This document shows positions 39,362 through 52,099 of a stretch of DNA of 62,280 nt, piece by piece. Position numbers and translations under genes: made by a program. Source of the DNA: Gemmatimonadaceae bacterium (GTDB lineage Bacteria; Gemmatimonadota; Gemmatimonadetes; Gemmatimonadales; Gemmatimonadaceae); NCBI GenBank assembly GCA_036273715.1, contig DASUHB010000015.1:1-62280 (forward strand). The letters run 5' to 3'. Under the pieces are notes generated by a model. The model saw only the letters and a program-made list of their open reading frames with translations, ran no database searches and was not told the origin of the DNA. Every line of letters starts with the position of its first letter. Position 1 is the stretch's first letter.

Positions 39362-39853
39362 ATGGCCACACGCTGCGGCATCGGCTACGACTCGCACCGC
39401 CTCGTTCCGGGCGGACCTCTCAAACTGGGCGGCGTCGCCATTCCCGCGACCGTCTCCCTCTCGGGCCACTCCGACGGCGACGCCGTCGCCCATGCCGTCA
39501 CTGACGCGGTGTTAGGCGCGGCGGGCGCGGGCGACATCGGCGAGATGTTTCCCGATGCCGACCCCGCCAACCGCAACCGCGACTCGATGGACATGCTGCG
39601 TCTGGCCGTGTCCCGCGCCGCGATGCACGGCTGGCGTCCGGCGCACGTGGATGTCACGGTGATCGCCGAGCGGCCGCGTCTGGCGCCGCACCGCGACGCG
39701 ATGCGCGCGGCGCTGGCGGCCGCGTTGGGCATCGAGCCCGGCGCCGTGAGCGTCAAGGGCAAGACCAACGAGGGCATGGGCTGGATCGGGCGCGGCGAAG
39801 GCGTCGCCTGCATCGCCGTCGCCACCCTCGAACAGCGGGTCCAAACCGAATGA
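39362..39853 (+). CDS. ispF: 2-C-methyl-D-erythritol 2,4-cyclodiphosphate synthase
   Basis: 163 residues, trimeric enzyme of the non-mevalonate isoprenoid pathway (precursors of menaquinone side chain and undecaprenyl phosphate). Metal ligands are in GIGYDSHRL (Asp and His) and HSDGDAVAHAVTDA; KGKTNEGMGWIGRGEG is the substrate motif. Start at ATG 39362 matches family length; in-frame starts at 39299 and 39347 only add unconserved residues. Overlaps xerD by four bases. Confidence 0.94.
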   Translation: MATRCGIGYDSHRLVPGGPLKLGGVAIPATVSLSGHSDGDAVAHAVTDAVLGAAGAGDIGEMFPDADPANRNRDSMDMLRLAVSRAAMHGWRPAHVDVTVIAERPRLAPHRDAMRAALAAALGIEPGAVSVKGKTNEGMGWIGRGEGVACIAVATLEQRVQTE

Positions 39854-40803
39854 CCCGCCGGGCGACCGCGCACCCGGACGCCAACGCTCCGCTTGCGTTA
39901 GGCGATGACCTCGCCCGCGCGTTCGCGCTCGAGCGCTTCCAGGATTTTCTCCACGTGGAGCGAGGCGCCGCTCGGGCGACGAACGAGGCCTACGCGCTCG
40001 ACCTCGCGCGCTTTGCCACGTTCATGCGCGTGAAGGGCGCCAGCCGTCCCGCCGGCGTCACACCGGCGCTGCTCCGCGACTTCGTGTATCACTTGAAGGA
40101 CCTCGGCCTCGCCCCGACGTCGATTCGCCGCAACATCTCTGCGGTGCGAACGTACTTTCGCTTCCTCGTCGGCGAGGGTGAGATCGCGCAGGATCCGAGC
40201 GACCGCCTCGAGACACCCAAGCGATGGCTCACGCTGCCCGACGTGCTCACCGTGCACGAGACGGAGCGCCTGCTGGCCGCGCCCACGCTGGATGACCCGC
40301 TCGCGTTTCGAGATCGCGCCATGCTCGAGCTCGCCTACGGCGCCGGCCTTCGCGTGTCCGAGTGGGTCACACTCGGCGTGAAAGACCTGATGCTCGACAA
40401 CGGCCTGGTGCGCGTGTTCGGAAAAGGCAGCAAGGAGCGGCTCGTGCCCATCGGACGGCGCGCGATCGGCGCCGTGGCCGTGTACGTGCGCGAGCTGAGG
40501 CCGCGCTTGGAGCACGGAGCAGGCAAGGGAATGCTGCTGCTCAACGCGCAGGGGAAACCGCTCACGCGCATGGGGGCGTGGAAGATTCTGCGCAAGTACG
40601 TCGAGCGCGCCGGCATCACCAAACACATCACACCGCACACCCTTCGCCACACGTTCGCCACGCACTTGCTCGAGCACGGCGCCGACTTGCGCGCGGTCCA
40701 GGAGATGCTGGGACACGCGGATATCGCGACGACGCAGATCTACACGCACGTGGACCGCGAGTACCTGCGCTCGGTGCACAAGCAGTATCATCCGCGGGGC
40801 TGA
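39850..40803 (+). CDS. xerD: Tyrosine recombinase XerC/XerD
   Basis: 317-residue site-specific recombinase; resolves chromosome dimers at dif. N-terminal SAM-like DNA-binding domain (about 25-120), then the catalytic domain with GLRVSEWVTL (Arg), GKGSKERLVPI (Lys), HTLRHTFATHLLEHGADLR (His-x2-Arg), LGHADIATTQIYTHV (His and nucleophile Tyr). The HxxRH and family length favour XerD, but XerC cannot be ruled out. No integron or element features surround it; it is a housekeeping gene beside ispF. Confidence 0.88.
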   Translation: MTRRATAHPDANAPLALGDDLARAFALERFQDFLHVERGAARATNEAYALDLARFATFMRVKGASRPAGVTPALLRDFVYHLKDLGLAPTSIRRNISAVRTYFRFLVGEGEIAQDPSDRLETPKRWLTLPDVLTVHETERLLAAPTLDDPLAFRDRAMLELAYGAGLRVSEWVTLGVKDLMLDNGLVRVFGKGSKERLVPIGRRAIGAVAVYVRELRPRLEHGAGKGMLLLNAQGKPLTRMGAWKILRKYVERAGITKHITPHTLRHTFATHLLEHGADLRAVQEMLGHADIATTQIYTHVDREYLRSVHKQYHPRG

Positions 40804-40819
40804 TCCGAACCGACGCGTC

Positions 40820-41391
<572 letters not shown>

Positions 41392-41398
<7 letters not shown>

Positions 41399-42879
41399 GA
41401 CGCTTCGTCGCGCTCCTGCTGGCCGTGAGCTCGCCGCTCGCGGCCCAACAGGCGCACGAACGGGTGTACGTCCGGCACGCGGCGCCCATCCCATCGGGGC
41501 CGGTGATTGCCGATGCGCTCGCGCATCCGTACGTGACGCGCTACGAGAAGTGGAACACGCGACTGTTCAAGGACAGCGTGTTCGCGACCTCGGTGGTCGT
41601 CGTCGGCAGCGATGTGACGGTGGCGAGCACGGTGCACGGCGACGTGCTCGCCCTCGAGGGCAACGTGTTCCTGCGGCCGGGTGCGCACATCGACGGCCGG
41701 GCGATTGCCGTGGGCGGCCGCGTGTACGACTCGCGGGACGCAACGGTGGTGGGCGGCAAGCTCTCGTATCCTGATGTGCGCATCGACGCCGACACCACGA
41801 ACGACGGCATCGCGCTCGACTACGTGGCGCCCGCGGGGCCCGAGCTGGCCGGCATCTTCACGCTGCCGATGTTGTTCGGCTTTCGCGTGCCGAATTACGA
41901 CCGCGTGGACGGCCTGTCGGCGATTTGGGGTCCGCGGTTGTCTCTGTTAGGCGATCATCTCCGCGTCGATCCCACGATCACGTACCGCAGCGACCTCGGC
42001 ATGTGGGACCCTGAGGCGGCCATCGATGTGCCGTTGGGCCCCGACTGGCTGATCTCCGGTGACGCGGGGCGCTACACGCTGAGCAACGACGAGTGGATCG
42101 AGCCGGGGCTGGAGAACTCGCTTGCGGTGCTGGCGATCGGCCACGACTATCGCAACTATTGGCGCGCCGACCGGTTCCGCGGCACGATCATGCACACGTG
42201 GGCCGCCGGCTCCGGCCAGTTCTCCTTGGACGCCGGCGCCGCGACCGAACGCGACTGGTCGGGGCGGGCGGGCGGCCCGTGGAGCATCACCGGGTCGGAG
42301 GCGGCGGACGCGATGCTCCGGCCTAACCCGGTGATCGAGCACGGGCGCATCTCGTCGGTGTTGGGCAACGCCGCGGCGGCGTACCAGTTCGGCGACGTGA
42401 AGCTGTCGGGCGACGTTGGCGTCGAACGCCCGTTCGACACTCCGTTAGGCGAGCGCTTCACGCAAACGACGTTCGACGCCGATGTCTCGTTCCCGACGTT
42501 TGCGACGCAGCACTTTGCCTTCCACGCGCACGGCGTGCTGACCGCCGGCGATACAGCGCCGCCGCAGCGGTTCGCGTATCTCGGCGGGGCAGGGACGCTG
42601 CCCACCCTGGACGTGTTGTCGTTAGGCGGCGACCATCTGCTGTATCTCGTGGGCGTCTATACGATCCCGATCACCGGCCTCAGGGTGAAGTACCTCGGCG
42701 CGCCGACCATCGTGCTGCGCGACGCATTCGGGTCGGCCGGGGTCGGCGGCCTGCCGAGGTTCGAGCAGAACCTCGGCGCACGGCTCGGTTTCTCGTTCTT
42801 CTTCGTCGGCTACGATTTCGATCCGCGCACGCACCGCGACGCGGTGAGCTTCGGGGTCAGGGTGCCCGGGCAGCACTAG
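41392..42879 (+). CDS. Exported protein, repetitive N-domain and beta-barrel-like C-half
   Basis: 495 residues, not recognised as a named family. It has a short signal peptide (MLRRFVALLLAVSSPLAAQQ). Residues about 65-130 form valine/glycine-rich short turns (VVVVGSDVTV, GDVLALEGNVFLRPGAHIDGRA), like polymer-forming beta-helix repeats of bactofilin type. From about residue 150 onward, alternating hydrophobic/aromatic strands and a C-terminal run ending FFFVGYDFDPRTHRD, VSFGVRV suggest an outer-membrane barrel. Overlaps the amidotransferase stop, and its own stop overlaps the convergent DinB gene. Surface or envelope role is inference. Confidence 0.6.
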
Positions 42880-43427
42880 AGCGCGTTCTTTCTGGCGGCT
42901 TTGGGCGGCTGCCACCACCACATCCGGTTGACCACCTCGTGCGGGAGCCGCGCGCCTAACTGACGGCAGGCGAGCACCAGCTGCCCCCGGTGGTGGGCTT
43001 CGTGCGCGATGAAGTACGACAGCACGTGGCCGACATCCAGCGGGAGGTTCCGCCAGACGTACTTGGCCGTGGGCGGTACCGTGCCGCCCGCCCGCAACCC
43101 GGCGCGCAACACGGCTTCGATACCGTTGGCGCTTCCCGGCAAGGCGGCGAGCACCGCTCGCCGCGTCGCCTTGAAGGTGCTCACGCGAGGTGGCCGCTCA
43201 ATGCCTAACGGGACGCCGAGCGTGTTGATCCAGCCGCTGCGCGAATTGTGGAAGTGCGCGGCTACCATGCGGACCGTGCGACGCGGCAACCCGGGCAGCG
43301 GCGCCTCCCAGATGGCGCGCGGCAGACCGCTCACCAGCAGCCGCGTGATGCGGCAGTTCGTGCGCCACGGTTCGAGGATCAGCTCGTCCGTCGGCACCGG
43401 CCTGGTAACGAGAGATGTGGTGCGCAC
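42876..43427 (-). CDS. DinB-like four-helix metalloprotein
   Basis: 183 residues. The DinB/YfiT fold is suggested by spaced histidines expected to bind a divalent metal: VAAHFHNSR near residue 57 and FIAHEAHHRGQLVLACRQLG near residue 142, the second being the typical DinB C-terminal helix. Such proteins include thiol-dependent transferases and many stress proteins; no specific reaction can be named. The start is a GTG at 43427. Its 3' end overlaps the stop of the convergent exported-protein gene by four bases. Confidence 0.75.
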   Translation of the reverse strand: MRTTSLVTRPVPTDELILEPWRTNCRITRLLVSGLPRAIWEAPLPGLPRRTVRMVAAHFHNSRSGWINTLGVPLGIERPPRVSTFKATRRAVLAALPGSANGIEAVLRAGLRAGGTVPPTAKYVWRNLPLDVGHVLSYFIAHEAHHRGQLVLACRQLGARLPHEVVNRMWWWQPPKAARKNAL

Positions 43428-43484
43428 GCTCGGATTTTCGCCGCCTCGCGCCGTCGGCGCAAGACAGGGCGATGCCGCCGGCGA

Positions 43485-46400
43485 TCAATCGCGCAACGTG
43501 CCGCTCGCCGAGCGGATGCGATCGAGAATGTTCGCGTCGTGTATCGAGCCATCCCGAGCGAGCAGCAACACCTTCGACAAGACTTCCGCCGTCCGCGGAT
43601 CATCGTCGGCGAACGGAAGAAAGAGCCGGCCGCGATGCTGCGAATGCACGGCCACTATCGGGATCGCCGTCGCCGGCATGAGCATCACACCGGCACTGCC
43701 CAAGTGCACCGAATACGTGCCGAGCTGGCCACGTACGATGGCGTGATGCGCTTTCAGCTCGACGTTGTCGAGCCCGAGCAACTGGCACGTCTCGCCAATG
43801 AGCGTAGCGCGCATCTCGACGGTCGAGGCCGTTGCCTCGGGATCGACACCGCCGCTGTGCGCCACACTCACCACGAGATCCAGATCCCGCATCGTCTCGC
43901 TGAACACGCGCGGCGGGATCTGGTCGAGAGGCAGGGGCGCTCCGTCCGCTTTCTTCGTGAACGCGACCTCGGCGAGCGTCAATCCCTCGATATCCGCAGG
44001 AGTAAAGAACGCCTCGTCGAACCCCAGCCGTGCCGTTAGGCCCGCATCGTGGAAGGTCCGGCTCACGCCTTCATCCGGCGACACGAGCCAGCCACGGCCG
44101 CCGAGCAGCGCGAGCGCCTGTCGCGGATTGACCTGATGCCCGGCGTACCGGCGCGACCGCTGCACTCCGCGCTCGCTGTCGATGATCGGATACAGTTCGC
44201 GAAAGACCTGCTTGAACGGCTGCACGCGCTCGGCCCGGAAGCACTCGCGCTGCCAGGTCGACCAGTCTCCCCTCGCGAACAGATCATGGGGATGCGCAAT
44301 GCGCACCTGTTCCGCGTTGCCCAACACGTGGGTCGCGCCGGCGCCGTCCAGCAGCGCGCGACCGCCCTCCGCCGGATACCCGGCCGAGCCGTCGCCCACG
44401 AATACGAGGCGCGCGATGGACGGCGCGAGGATCGGATGTTGGAGCAGCGTGCCTAACTCAGCAGGCGTAAACGCGTCGCCGCGGCACATCGCCTCCTCGA
44501 GCGCCGCGCGCACGCGCGATCGTTGGCGTTTGAGCTCCTGCAGCCGCTCCCTGAGCTCCTGCGCATCGTCATCCGTCTTGAGCGAGGCGGGGAGCGCCTT
44601 GAGGGTCTTGCCGTTTTTCTGGATGGCGAGCGACGGCACGCCGTCGCCGTCGATGCCTAACGTAAGCGTGACGTCGCCGCGCGTCACCATCAGCGGGCCG
44701 CGCACCAGGTCAGCGACCGCTTGTTGTTCCATCGCCCACGTCAACCGTTGGGGATCGCGATAGCCCGCGGTGCGCGCAAGGTTTGCCAGCCCGATGGTCA
44801 CCGCGCGCTTCTCGCTCTGTTGCCGCTGCGATCCAAACTTGCGCGACTCGCGCCGGAAGTTCTCGAGGCGGATGTAGCGCTCGAGCACATCGCGTTTCCC
44901 CGCGGCGCCGGCCGCGAGCGGCAGCAACCCGAGCGCACGCACCGAGTCCTGGTGGCGCTTGCCATCGATCCGTCCGAGCATTGCCTCGCGCGTGATCGCC
45001 CCGCACATCGCGTCGGCAAAGAGCTGGGCGCGGGAGTGACCGCCACTGCTCGCCGCATACTTCGCGGCCCCGTACAGCACCCGCCAGCGGTCCGCGCCCA
45101 ACGCCGTGTAAATCCGCTCGAACCACGCGACGTCCACCGCGCCCTCCGTCAACTCGTCGGCCGAGAGGGGCGTGTGCTCGCCCGCACCAGCGGCCCATTC
45201 GTCTTTGAGATCTCGCAGCTGCCAGGAACGGCCGTCCTTCGTATGCGCTTCGATCCACCATACCCCGTCCTCGAGGCCGGGCCACTCGAGCACGTGATTG
45301 ACGTGGGCGGCCCATTGCGGCGCATACACCGCGAGCTCGACCAGCCGCGACTGCGGGATCCTCGCCGATCTCGCCCACGCCGCAAAGGCGTCCGGCGTGT
45401 CCTCGGGCCGCGGAAAGCTCCGCACCACCAGATGGCTCAACGACTCCTGCCGCGCTTCGCCCATCCGCGACCAGCCGAAGTTGCGGGCGAAATGCGTCTT
45501 GCCTAACGCGGGCAGCGCGCGCGCGAGCGTCTCGAGGCCGCCGGTCCACCGCAGTTCCATCACGTGGCGCGACACGGCCGTCGGCCGATCGCCGCGTTCG
45601 CATTCGACCTCGACCATGCGACGACGGCACCGATCCACTACGTCCACCAGCTCCGGGTGCTCGGCAAGGGCATTGGGCGGACGTCTGGTCGATACGACGC
45701 GCAGGAGATTCGACGTCATTTGATCCGTCCACCGCCCAACGAGCAAATCAGTCAACTCGGCGCACGGGTCTCGAAGGGCATTCGCGCGATATACGCTCAG
45801 GAAATCGTCGAGACCGATGCGCATCCGGACGTGCCCGCGCGAACGCGTCTCCAGCGTACGGAGGGTGCCGTACAAGGATCCAGCAGCCTCCGGCTGCACT
45901 GTTTTCGGAAAGAGCGACCGCCACCAGCGCGCGCGATTCAGCCACAGCTGCACGTGATTCAATTTTCGCTGCACCGGCCGCTTCTGGTCGGCCGCCCCAT
46001 AGTGCCAGACGTTCGAAGCCGCAGCATCATTCTCCAACTCCGCATACTCGTCGGCGTCGATCGCAGCGACCGCCGACTCGAGGCCGCTCACGAGAAACTC
46101 GAATCCGTGGGCGGGCGGATCCCAGGCAACGCTCCACGCGAGCAGTCCGTGCATGAGCGCGTTGTGCATGTGCTTCATGTTCCCATCGCGCAGCTTCTGC
46201 ACAGGAGCGCTCTTCCACACCTCGCTGTCATCGTCCGGCACGAGCGCGCGCAGCAATTCGAGCCCGTCGTCGTCGCGGAGCGCCGCCGGCCGGCTCCGCG
46301 CCCACGTGCGCCAGACGTCGACGAGTGGGACGCCCGTGCCGCCATTCTCGATGTCTTCCCGCTTGCGAGGCCCGAACGACCAACCGACCGACTGCGGCAA

Positions 46401-48449
46401 CAACACGACTTCTCCGTTAGGCCGACGAATCTCCGTTTCGGCGTTGGCCACGATGAGCTCGGCGAGCGCCGCCACCGACGCGCGCGCGCCCGCGCTGTCG
46501 ACCTTCACCTTCCGGCGTTTCGGCTCGGGCCACGCTTGCATCGCGCGCGGATCGATCAGCCCGAGTGCATTTTCTGTACTGGCGACCGTCGGCTCGGTTA
46601 GAACCGCCGCGACGTGCACTTCTTCCTGCTTCGAGAGCGTCTGCCGCACCGCACGGTATCGTTCCATGCGCGCGCGCACCGCTGCCAGCGAGCGTTTCTT
46701 CTCCATGGCATCGCGCAACAACTCCAAGCCGGCCTGCCGTCGCGTCTCGCTCGTATCCGCGAGCAGGCGGTCCGCCGCGTTCAACAGGGCCGCATCGGAC
46801 AGCGCGCGCAATCGGGTCAGCGATCGCGCGCGCAGGTCGCTCGCCTTTCGATCGAGAAGGGTGACGATGCGTTCGACCTCATCACTCTCGAGCGGCAACG
46901 CGTCGAGCACGTGGTAGGCCGTCGAGCGCACCGGTTCGGACGCATCGCCGAGCAAGTCGATCGCGAGGGCGCGCTCGCCGGCCGACAGCGGCCGTCTCTT
47001 CGATTCGGGCTGGCCTCGCATGCGGTGCGCGGCGAGGCCGGCAACGCCGCGCAGAAAGGCGGCGCGACCATCGGCGTTGAGGTCCCGAACGTGCGGCAGG
47101 AGGCGGTCGCCCGGAATGTGGGCAGCGTGAACGACCATCGCCGCCGCAACGTGTGAGCGCTCGAGCGTACGCTTCCACCACGGCCAGACAAGCGCGTCGA
47201 GGTGCTGGCCGCGCTTGGGAATTCGCGCGATGAGCTGCTCCAGGCGACCGAACATCTGTGCGACGTCCGCGTGCTTCGACCGGTCCGCGAAAAATCCGTC
47301 GAGCGCCCGCGCGGCAACCCGCAAATCGGCGTCGCCTAACAGATGGCTCAAACTATCGAACGCGCTCGGCCACGCGGACTGCACGAGGATATGTGCCGCG
47401 ACGAACCGCATCGATTCCGAGCCCGATGATGCGAGGTTGGCCGCCAACGGAAGGGCCGCCTCGACGTTGTGGAACGCGACACACCAGAGTGCAAGGTACG
47501 CAGATTCGGCGTCGTCGCCGTTCAGCGCGGCGGCTTGGGCGGCGTCATCATCGAGCAGCGCGAGCACGCGGCCGAGCAGGCCATCGATCTTGACCTGCGA
47601 CGTGCCATCCCAGAGGAAACCGAACCACGTGTCCGCGGCGCGAATGACGGATGAGAATCGGGCCAGGTTGTGTTCGCGGATGACGGTGACGAGGCGGCGA
47701 AATGCCGCGGGGTGCGACTCGTCGACGCTCTCGAGAATGATCTGGCGCAGTCCTTCCTCTCGCTGCGCCGCAAGCAGCAACCGCTCGACGAGCTGCCAGG
47801 CGTCAGGGCGCGCGCAGCTCAGGAGAGCCTGGGTGACGTGCCGACCCATTTGCGACGTCGGATGGTCGCCGCGCACCGTCGCAGCCAAGATTTCGAACAC
47901 GGCGTCGCCCGTAGCGCCACCCGAATCGATCGCGCCGGCGAGCAACCAACCCAGATCGACCGCGCCCGACCATCCCGCCAGATGCGCCGCGTGCTCGGCG
48001 ATCCACACGATGTCCGCGTCGTAGTCGCCGAGGAGCAGGGCAACGCTTGCCAGCCACCGGCCGCGAATGGTCGCCAGCGTCACCCGCGAGTGCGGCGCGC
48101 GGAACGGCCGGCGCGTTAGGCCCTCGGTGTAAGGACGGCGAACGAGGCCGTCGAGCGCGCACGCGACGCTGGATTCCACGCGCGGCAGAAGGGTCTGAGC
48201 CAGGCGGCGCCAGCCGTCGTCGCCGAGTGCACCGAGCTGCGCGCCTAACTCTGCGCGGTTGCGGGCGATCACGGCGTGCCGCGAATACTCCGACGTCTGG
48301 AGCGCCTGCTCGAGCATCGCGCGCACCGTGGGTGGCACGGCGGCACCGACGAGCGCCGCGGCCTGCTGCTTGATGCCGGTTAGGCGGGCCAGCAACGAAC
48401 CGGGTTGTCGCTTGGCGGCCAACTCGGCCTGGATGTGCTCGTTGTCCAT
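43485..48449 (-). CDS. Giant DUF4132-type (MolR/YehI-like) protein
   Basis: 1654 residues, no signal peptide or membrane helix, so cytoplasmic. Residues ~1-600 are alpha-helical and repetitive, like HEAT repeats (for example SEPVRSTAYHVLDALPLESDEVE). The C-terminal third matches the DUF4132 architecture: LARTAGYRDPQRLTWAMEQ, KTLKALPASLK, RQRSRVRAALEEAMCRGDAFT, HPILAPSIARLVFVGD, and the terminal LFLPFADDDPRTAEVLSKVLLLA with SIHDANIL. Relatives include E. coli YehI; the biochemical role is unknown. Elsewhere such genes occur near MoxR-AAA and VWA genes, absent here. It is preceded by a 142-residue gene three bases upstream, and is the longest gene in the window. Confidence 0.78.
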   Translation of the reverse strand: MDNEHIQAELAAKRQPGSLLARLTGIKQQAAALVGAAVPPTVRAMLEQALQTSEYSRHAVIARNRAELGAQLGALGDDGWRRLAQTLLPRVESSVACALDGLVRRPYTEGLTRRPFRAPHSRVTLATIRGRWLASVALLLGDYDADIVWIAEHAAHLAGWSGAVDLGWLLAGAIDSGGATGDAVFEILAATVRGDHPTSQMGRHVTQALLSCARPDAWQLVERLLLAAQREEGLRQIILESVDESHPAAFRRLVTVIREHNLARFSSVIRAADTWFGFLWDGTSQVKIDGLLGRVLALLDDDAAQAAALNGDDAESAYLALWCVAFHNVEAALPLAANLASSGSESMRFVAAHILVQSAWPSAFDSLSHLLGDADLRVAARALDGFFADRSKHADVAQMFGRLEQLIARIPKRGQHLDALVWPWWKRTLERSHVAAAMVVHAAHIPGDRLLPHVRDLNADGRAAFLRGVAGLAAHRMRGQPESKRRPLSAGERALAIDLLGDASEPVRSTAYHVLDALPLESDEVERIVTLLDRKASDLRARSLTRLRALSDAALLNAADRLLADTSETRRQAGLELLRDAMEKKRSLAAVRARMERYRAVRQTLSKQEEVHVAAVLTEPTVASTENALGLIDPRAMQAWPEPKRRKVKVDSAGARASVAALAELIVANAETEIRRPNGEVVLLPQSVGWSFGPRKREDIENGGTGVPLVDVWRTWARSRPAALRDDDGLELLRALVPDDDSEVWKSAPVQKLRDGNMKHMHNALMHGLLAWSVAWDPPAHGFEFLVSGLESAVAAIDADEYAELENDAAASNVWHYGAADQKRPVQRKLNHVQLWLNRARWWRSLFPKTVQPEAAGSLYGTLRTLETRSRGHVRMRIGLDDFLSVYRANALRDPCAELTDLLVGRWTDQMTSNLLRVVSTRRPPNALAEHPELVDVVDRCRRRMVEVECERGDRPTAVSRHVMELRWTGGLETLARALPALGKTHFARNFGWSRMGEARQESLSHLVVRSFPRPEDTPDAFAAWARSARIPQSRLVELAVYAPQWAAHVNHVLEWPGLEDGVWWIEAHTKDGRSWQLRDLKDEWAAGAGEHTPLSADELTEGAVDVAWFERIYTALGADRWRVLYGAAKYAASSGGHSRAQLFADAMCGAITREAMLGRIDGKRHQDSVRALGLLPLAAGAAGKRDVLERYIRLENFRRESRKFGSQRQQSEKRAVTIGLANLARTAGYRDPQRLTWAMEQQAVADLVRGPLMVTRGDVTLTLGIDGDGVPSLAIQKNGKTLKALPASLKTDDDAQELRERLQELKRQRSRVRAALEEAMCRGDAFTPAELGTLLQHPILAPSIARLVFVGDGSAGYPAEGGRALLDGAGATHVLGNAEQVRIAHPHDLFARGDWSTWQRECFRAERVQPFKQVFRELYPIIDSERGVQRSRRYAGHQVNPRQALALLGGRGWLVSPDEGVSRTFHDAGLTARLGFDEAFFTPADIEGLTLAEVAFTKKADGAPLPLDQIPPRVFSETMRDLDLVVSVAHSGGVDPEATASTVEMRATLIGETCQLLGLDNVELKAHHAIVRGQLGTYSVHLGSAGVMLMPATAIPIVAVHSQHRGRLFLPFADDDPRTAEVLSKVLLLARDGSIHDANILDRIRSASGTLRD

Positions 48450-48452
48450 GCG

Positions 48453-48881
48453 TTAGGCGCCGGCCAGGAAGGTGAGACGGACGAAGACGAGGGTACTCGA
48501 GTCGTTCGGGTAGACCTGGGCATCGAGATCGCGCTGCTCGACGCCGTCGAGCACGACCAGGTAGAGTCCATCTTCGAAGCCCTGGAGCGCGGCGCCGACC
48601 GCTGAATCGGGGTCGGCAACCGGAGCACTGGGGCGTCCGCCCGAATCGATCTTGCCGACGGCCGCGCCACCGGCGATGTCGGACGCTGATAGCACGCGCA
48701 TCAGGCGCCTCTGTCGCTGGCGCTCGTCGAACGCCGCGACCTCGCCGCGGACCACGCCCGTGATGAGCGCCCGCAACGTCAGCGCGTCGTCGCCGCCGTC
48801 ACCCGTTCGCGGCGGGACGGGAATCGACCAGCGGTCGAACGCGCGAGGTTTTTTCGCCAGGACGCGTGTCTCGATGAACAT
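48453..48881 (-). CDS. 142-residue partner of the DUF4132 protein
   Basis: I do not recognise a named family. The protein is soluble, mixed alpha/beta, with well-ordered blocks that look conserved: LRALITGVVRGEVAAFDERQ, RLMRVLSASDIAGGAAVGKI, AVGAALQGFEDGLYLVVLDG, and a C-terminal VFVRLTFLAGA. ATG at 48881, TAA stop made by a CCTAAC motif, and only three bases to the ATG of the DUF4132 gene, so the two are almost surely translated together and probably interact. Divergent from the kinase gene at 48988. Confidence 0.65.
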   Translation of the reverse strand: MFIETRVLAKKPRAFDRWSIPVPPRTGDGGDDALTLRALITGVVRGEVAAFDERQRQRRLMRVLSASDIAGGAAVGKIDSGGRPSAPVADPDSAVGAALQGFEDGLYLVVLDGVEQRDLDAQVYPNDSSTLVFVRLTFLAGA

Positions 48882-48987
48882 GCCATGAGCCTCAGTGCAA
48901 GGACACTTTGGCGGGCGTCGCCGTCACCGTGCGATCAGAACGGAATTCTTGCTGGACAGCAGGAGGCCGGTGGCTAACTTCGGGCGT

Positions 48988-49503
48988 ATGCCGAAGCCGA
49001 TCCTCATTCTCTCCGGTCCCGTCGGATCCGGCAAGAGCACGGTCGCGCGCGAGCTGGTTCGCCTCCTAACGGACGAGGTGGTGCTGATCGAGGGCGATGT
49101 CTTCTGGTCGTTCTACGCGAAGGGCGCGCCGGGGCCGGCGCAGAAGCGAATTCGCACGATCATGTCGGCGATGATCGCGGCTGCCATTCCGTATGCGACA
49201 GGCGGATCGCACGTCATTCTCGATTTCTCGATTCCGCCCTGGTTTCTCGAGACGGTGCGGAAGGTCGCCGCGATGCGAGAGGTACCGCTCGACTACGTGG
49301 TGTTGCGGCCGCCGGAGCAGGTGTGCGCGGCGCGGGCAAAGGCCCGCGCGGACGGGAGTATCGCCGATTACTCGCTCTATAGCGAGTTGTACCGCGACTT
49401 CGACCAGGTCCCGCACCACATCCTCTCCGACGACGCCATGTCTCCAGCCGAGCACGCGACGGCGATTCTGCGTGGCGTCGCGGAAGGACGGTTCCGCCTC
49501 TAG
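48988..49503 (+). CDS. Small P-loop kinase of the AAA_33/zeta type
   Basis: 171 residues. Walker A is GPVGSGKST at residues 10-18. An acidic residue after a beta strand (VVLIEGDVFW) and a later basic lid (RAKARADGS) match nucleoside/shikimate-kinase-like P-loop enzymes and the zeta-toxin/chloramphenicol phosphotransferase group. The substrate cannot be predicted. The start at ATG 48988 sits just before the Walker A strand; the upstream frame is unconserved. No antitoxin-like small gene accompanies it, so a toxin role is not supported. It is divergent from the DUF4132 module. Confidence 0.7.
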   Translation: MPKPILILSGPVGSGKSTVARELVRLLTDEVVLIEGDVFWSFYAKGAPGPAQKRIRTIMSAMIAAAIPYATGGSHVILDFSIPPWFLETVRKVAAMREVPLDYVVLRPPEQVCAARAKARADGSIADYSLYSELYRDFDQVPHHILSDDAMSPAEHATAILRGVAEGRFRL

Positions 49504-49564
49504 CCGCGCCTAACGGAGGGCTTCCGAACGCCCCAGCGGCACGCGTGCTTTTCAGCCTGGTTTC

Positions 49565-49590
49565 TTTTGCGCGTTCACTGTATATTGCAT
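49565..49590 (+). promoter_or_regulatory. Candidate promoter element upstream of kdsB
   Basis: TTTTG (49565-49569) and TATATTGCAT (49581-49590) are AT-rich islands in a high-GC gap, 42 bases before the kdsB GTG at 49632. TANATTGCAY recurs upstream of acpP and, less well, mdh. No good sigma-70 -35 box at 17 bases was seen. Confidence 0.35.
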
Positions 49591-49631
49591 GGCGTGAATC
49601 TTGCATTGCGACCCGCTCCCATCGAGCGACC

Positions 49632-52093
<2,462 letters not shown>

Positions 52094-52099
52094 TACGAC

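Noticed and set aside
39850-40803. Integrase of a mobile element
   Set aside because: Family length and XerD motifs, overlap with ispF, and no att-like repeats or element genes nearby.
48988-49503. Zeta-toxin of a toxin-antitoxin pair
   Set aside because: Only the P-loop kinase fold is visible; no small antitoxin gene is adjacent on the same strand.
49556-49575. Sigma-54 promoter (GG-N10-GC) before kdsB
   Set aside because: The -12 element lacks the TTGC core and the -24 element lacks TGGCAC.
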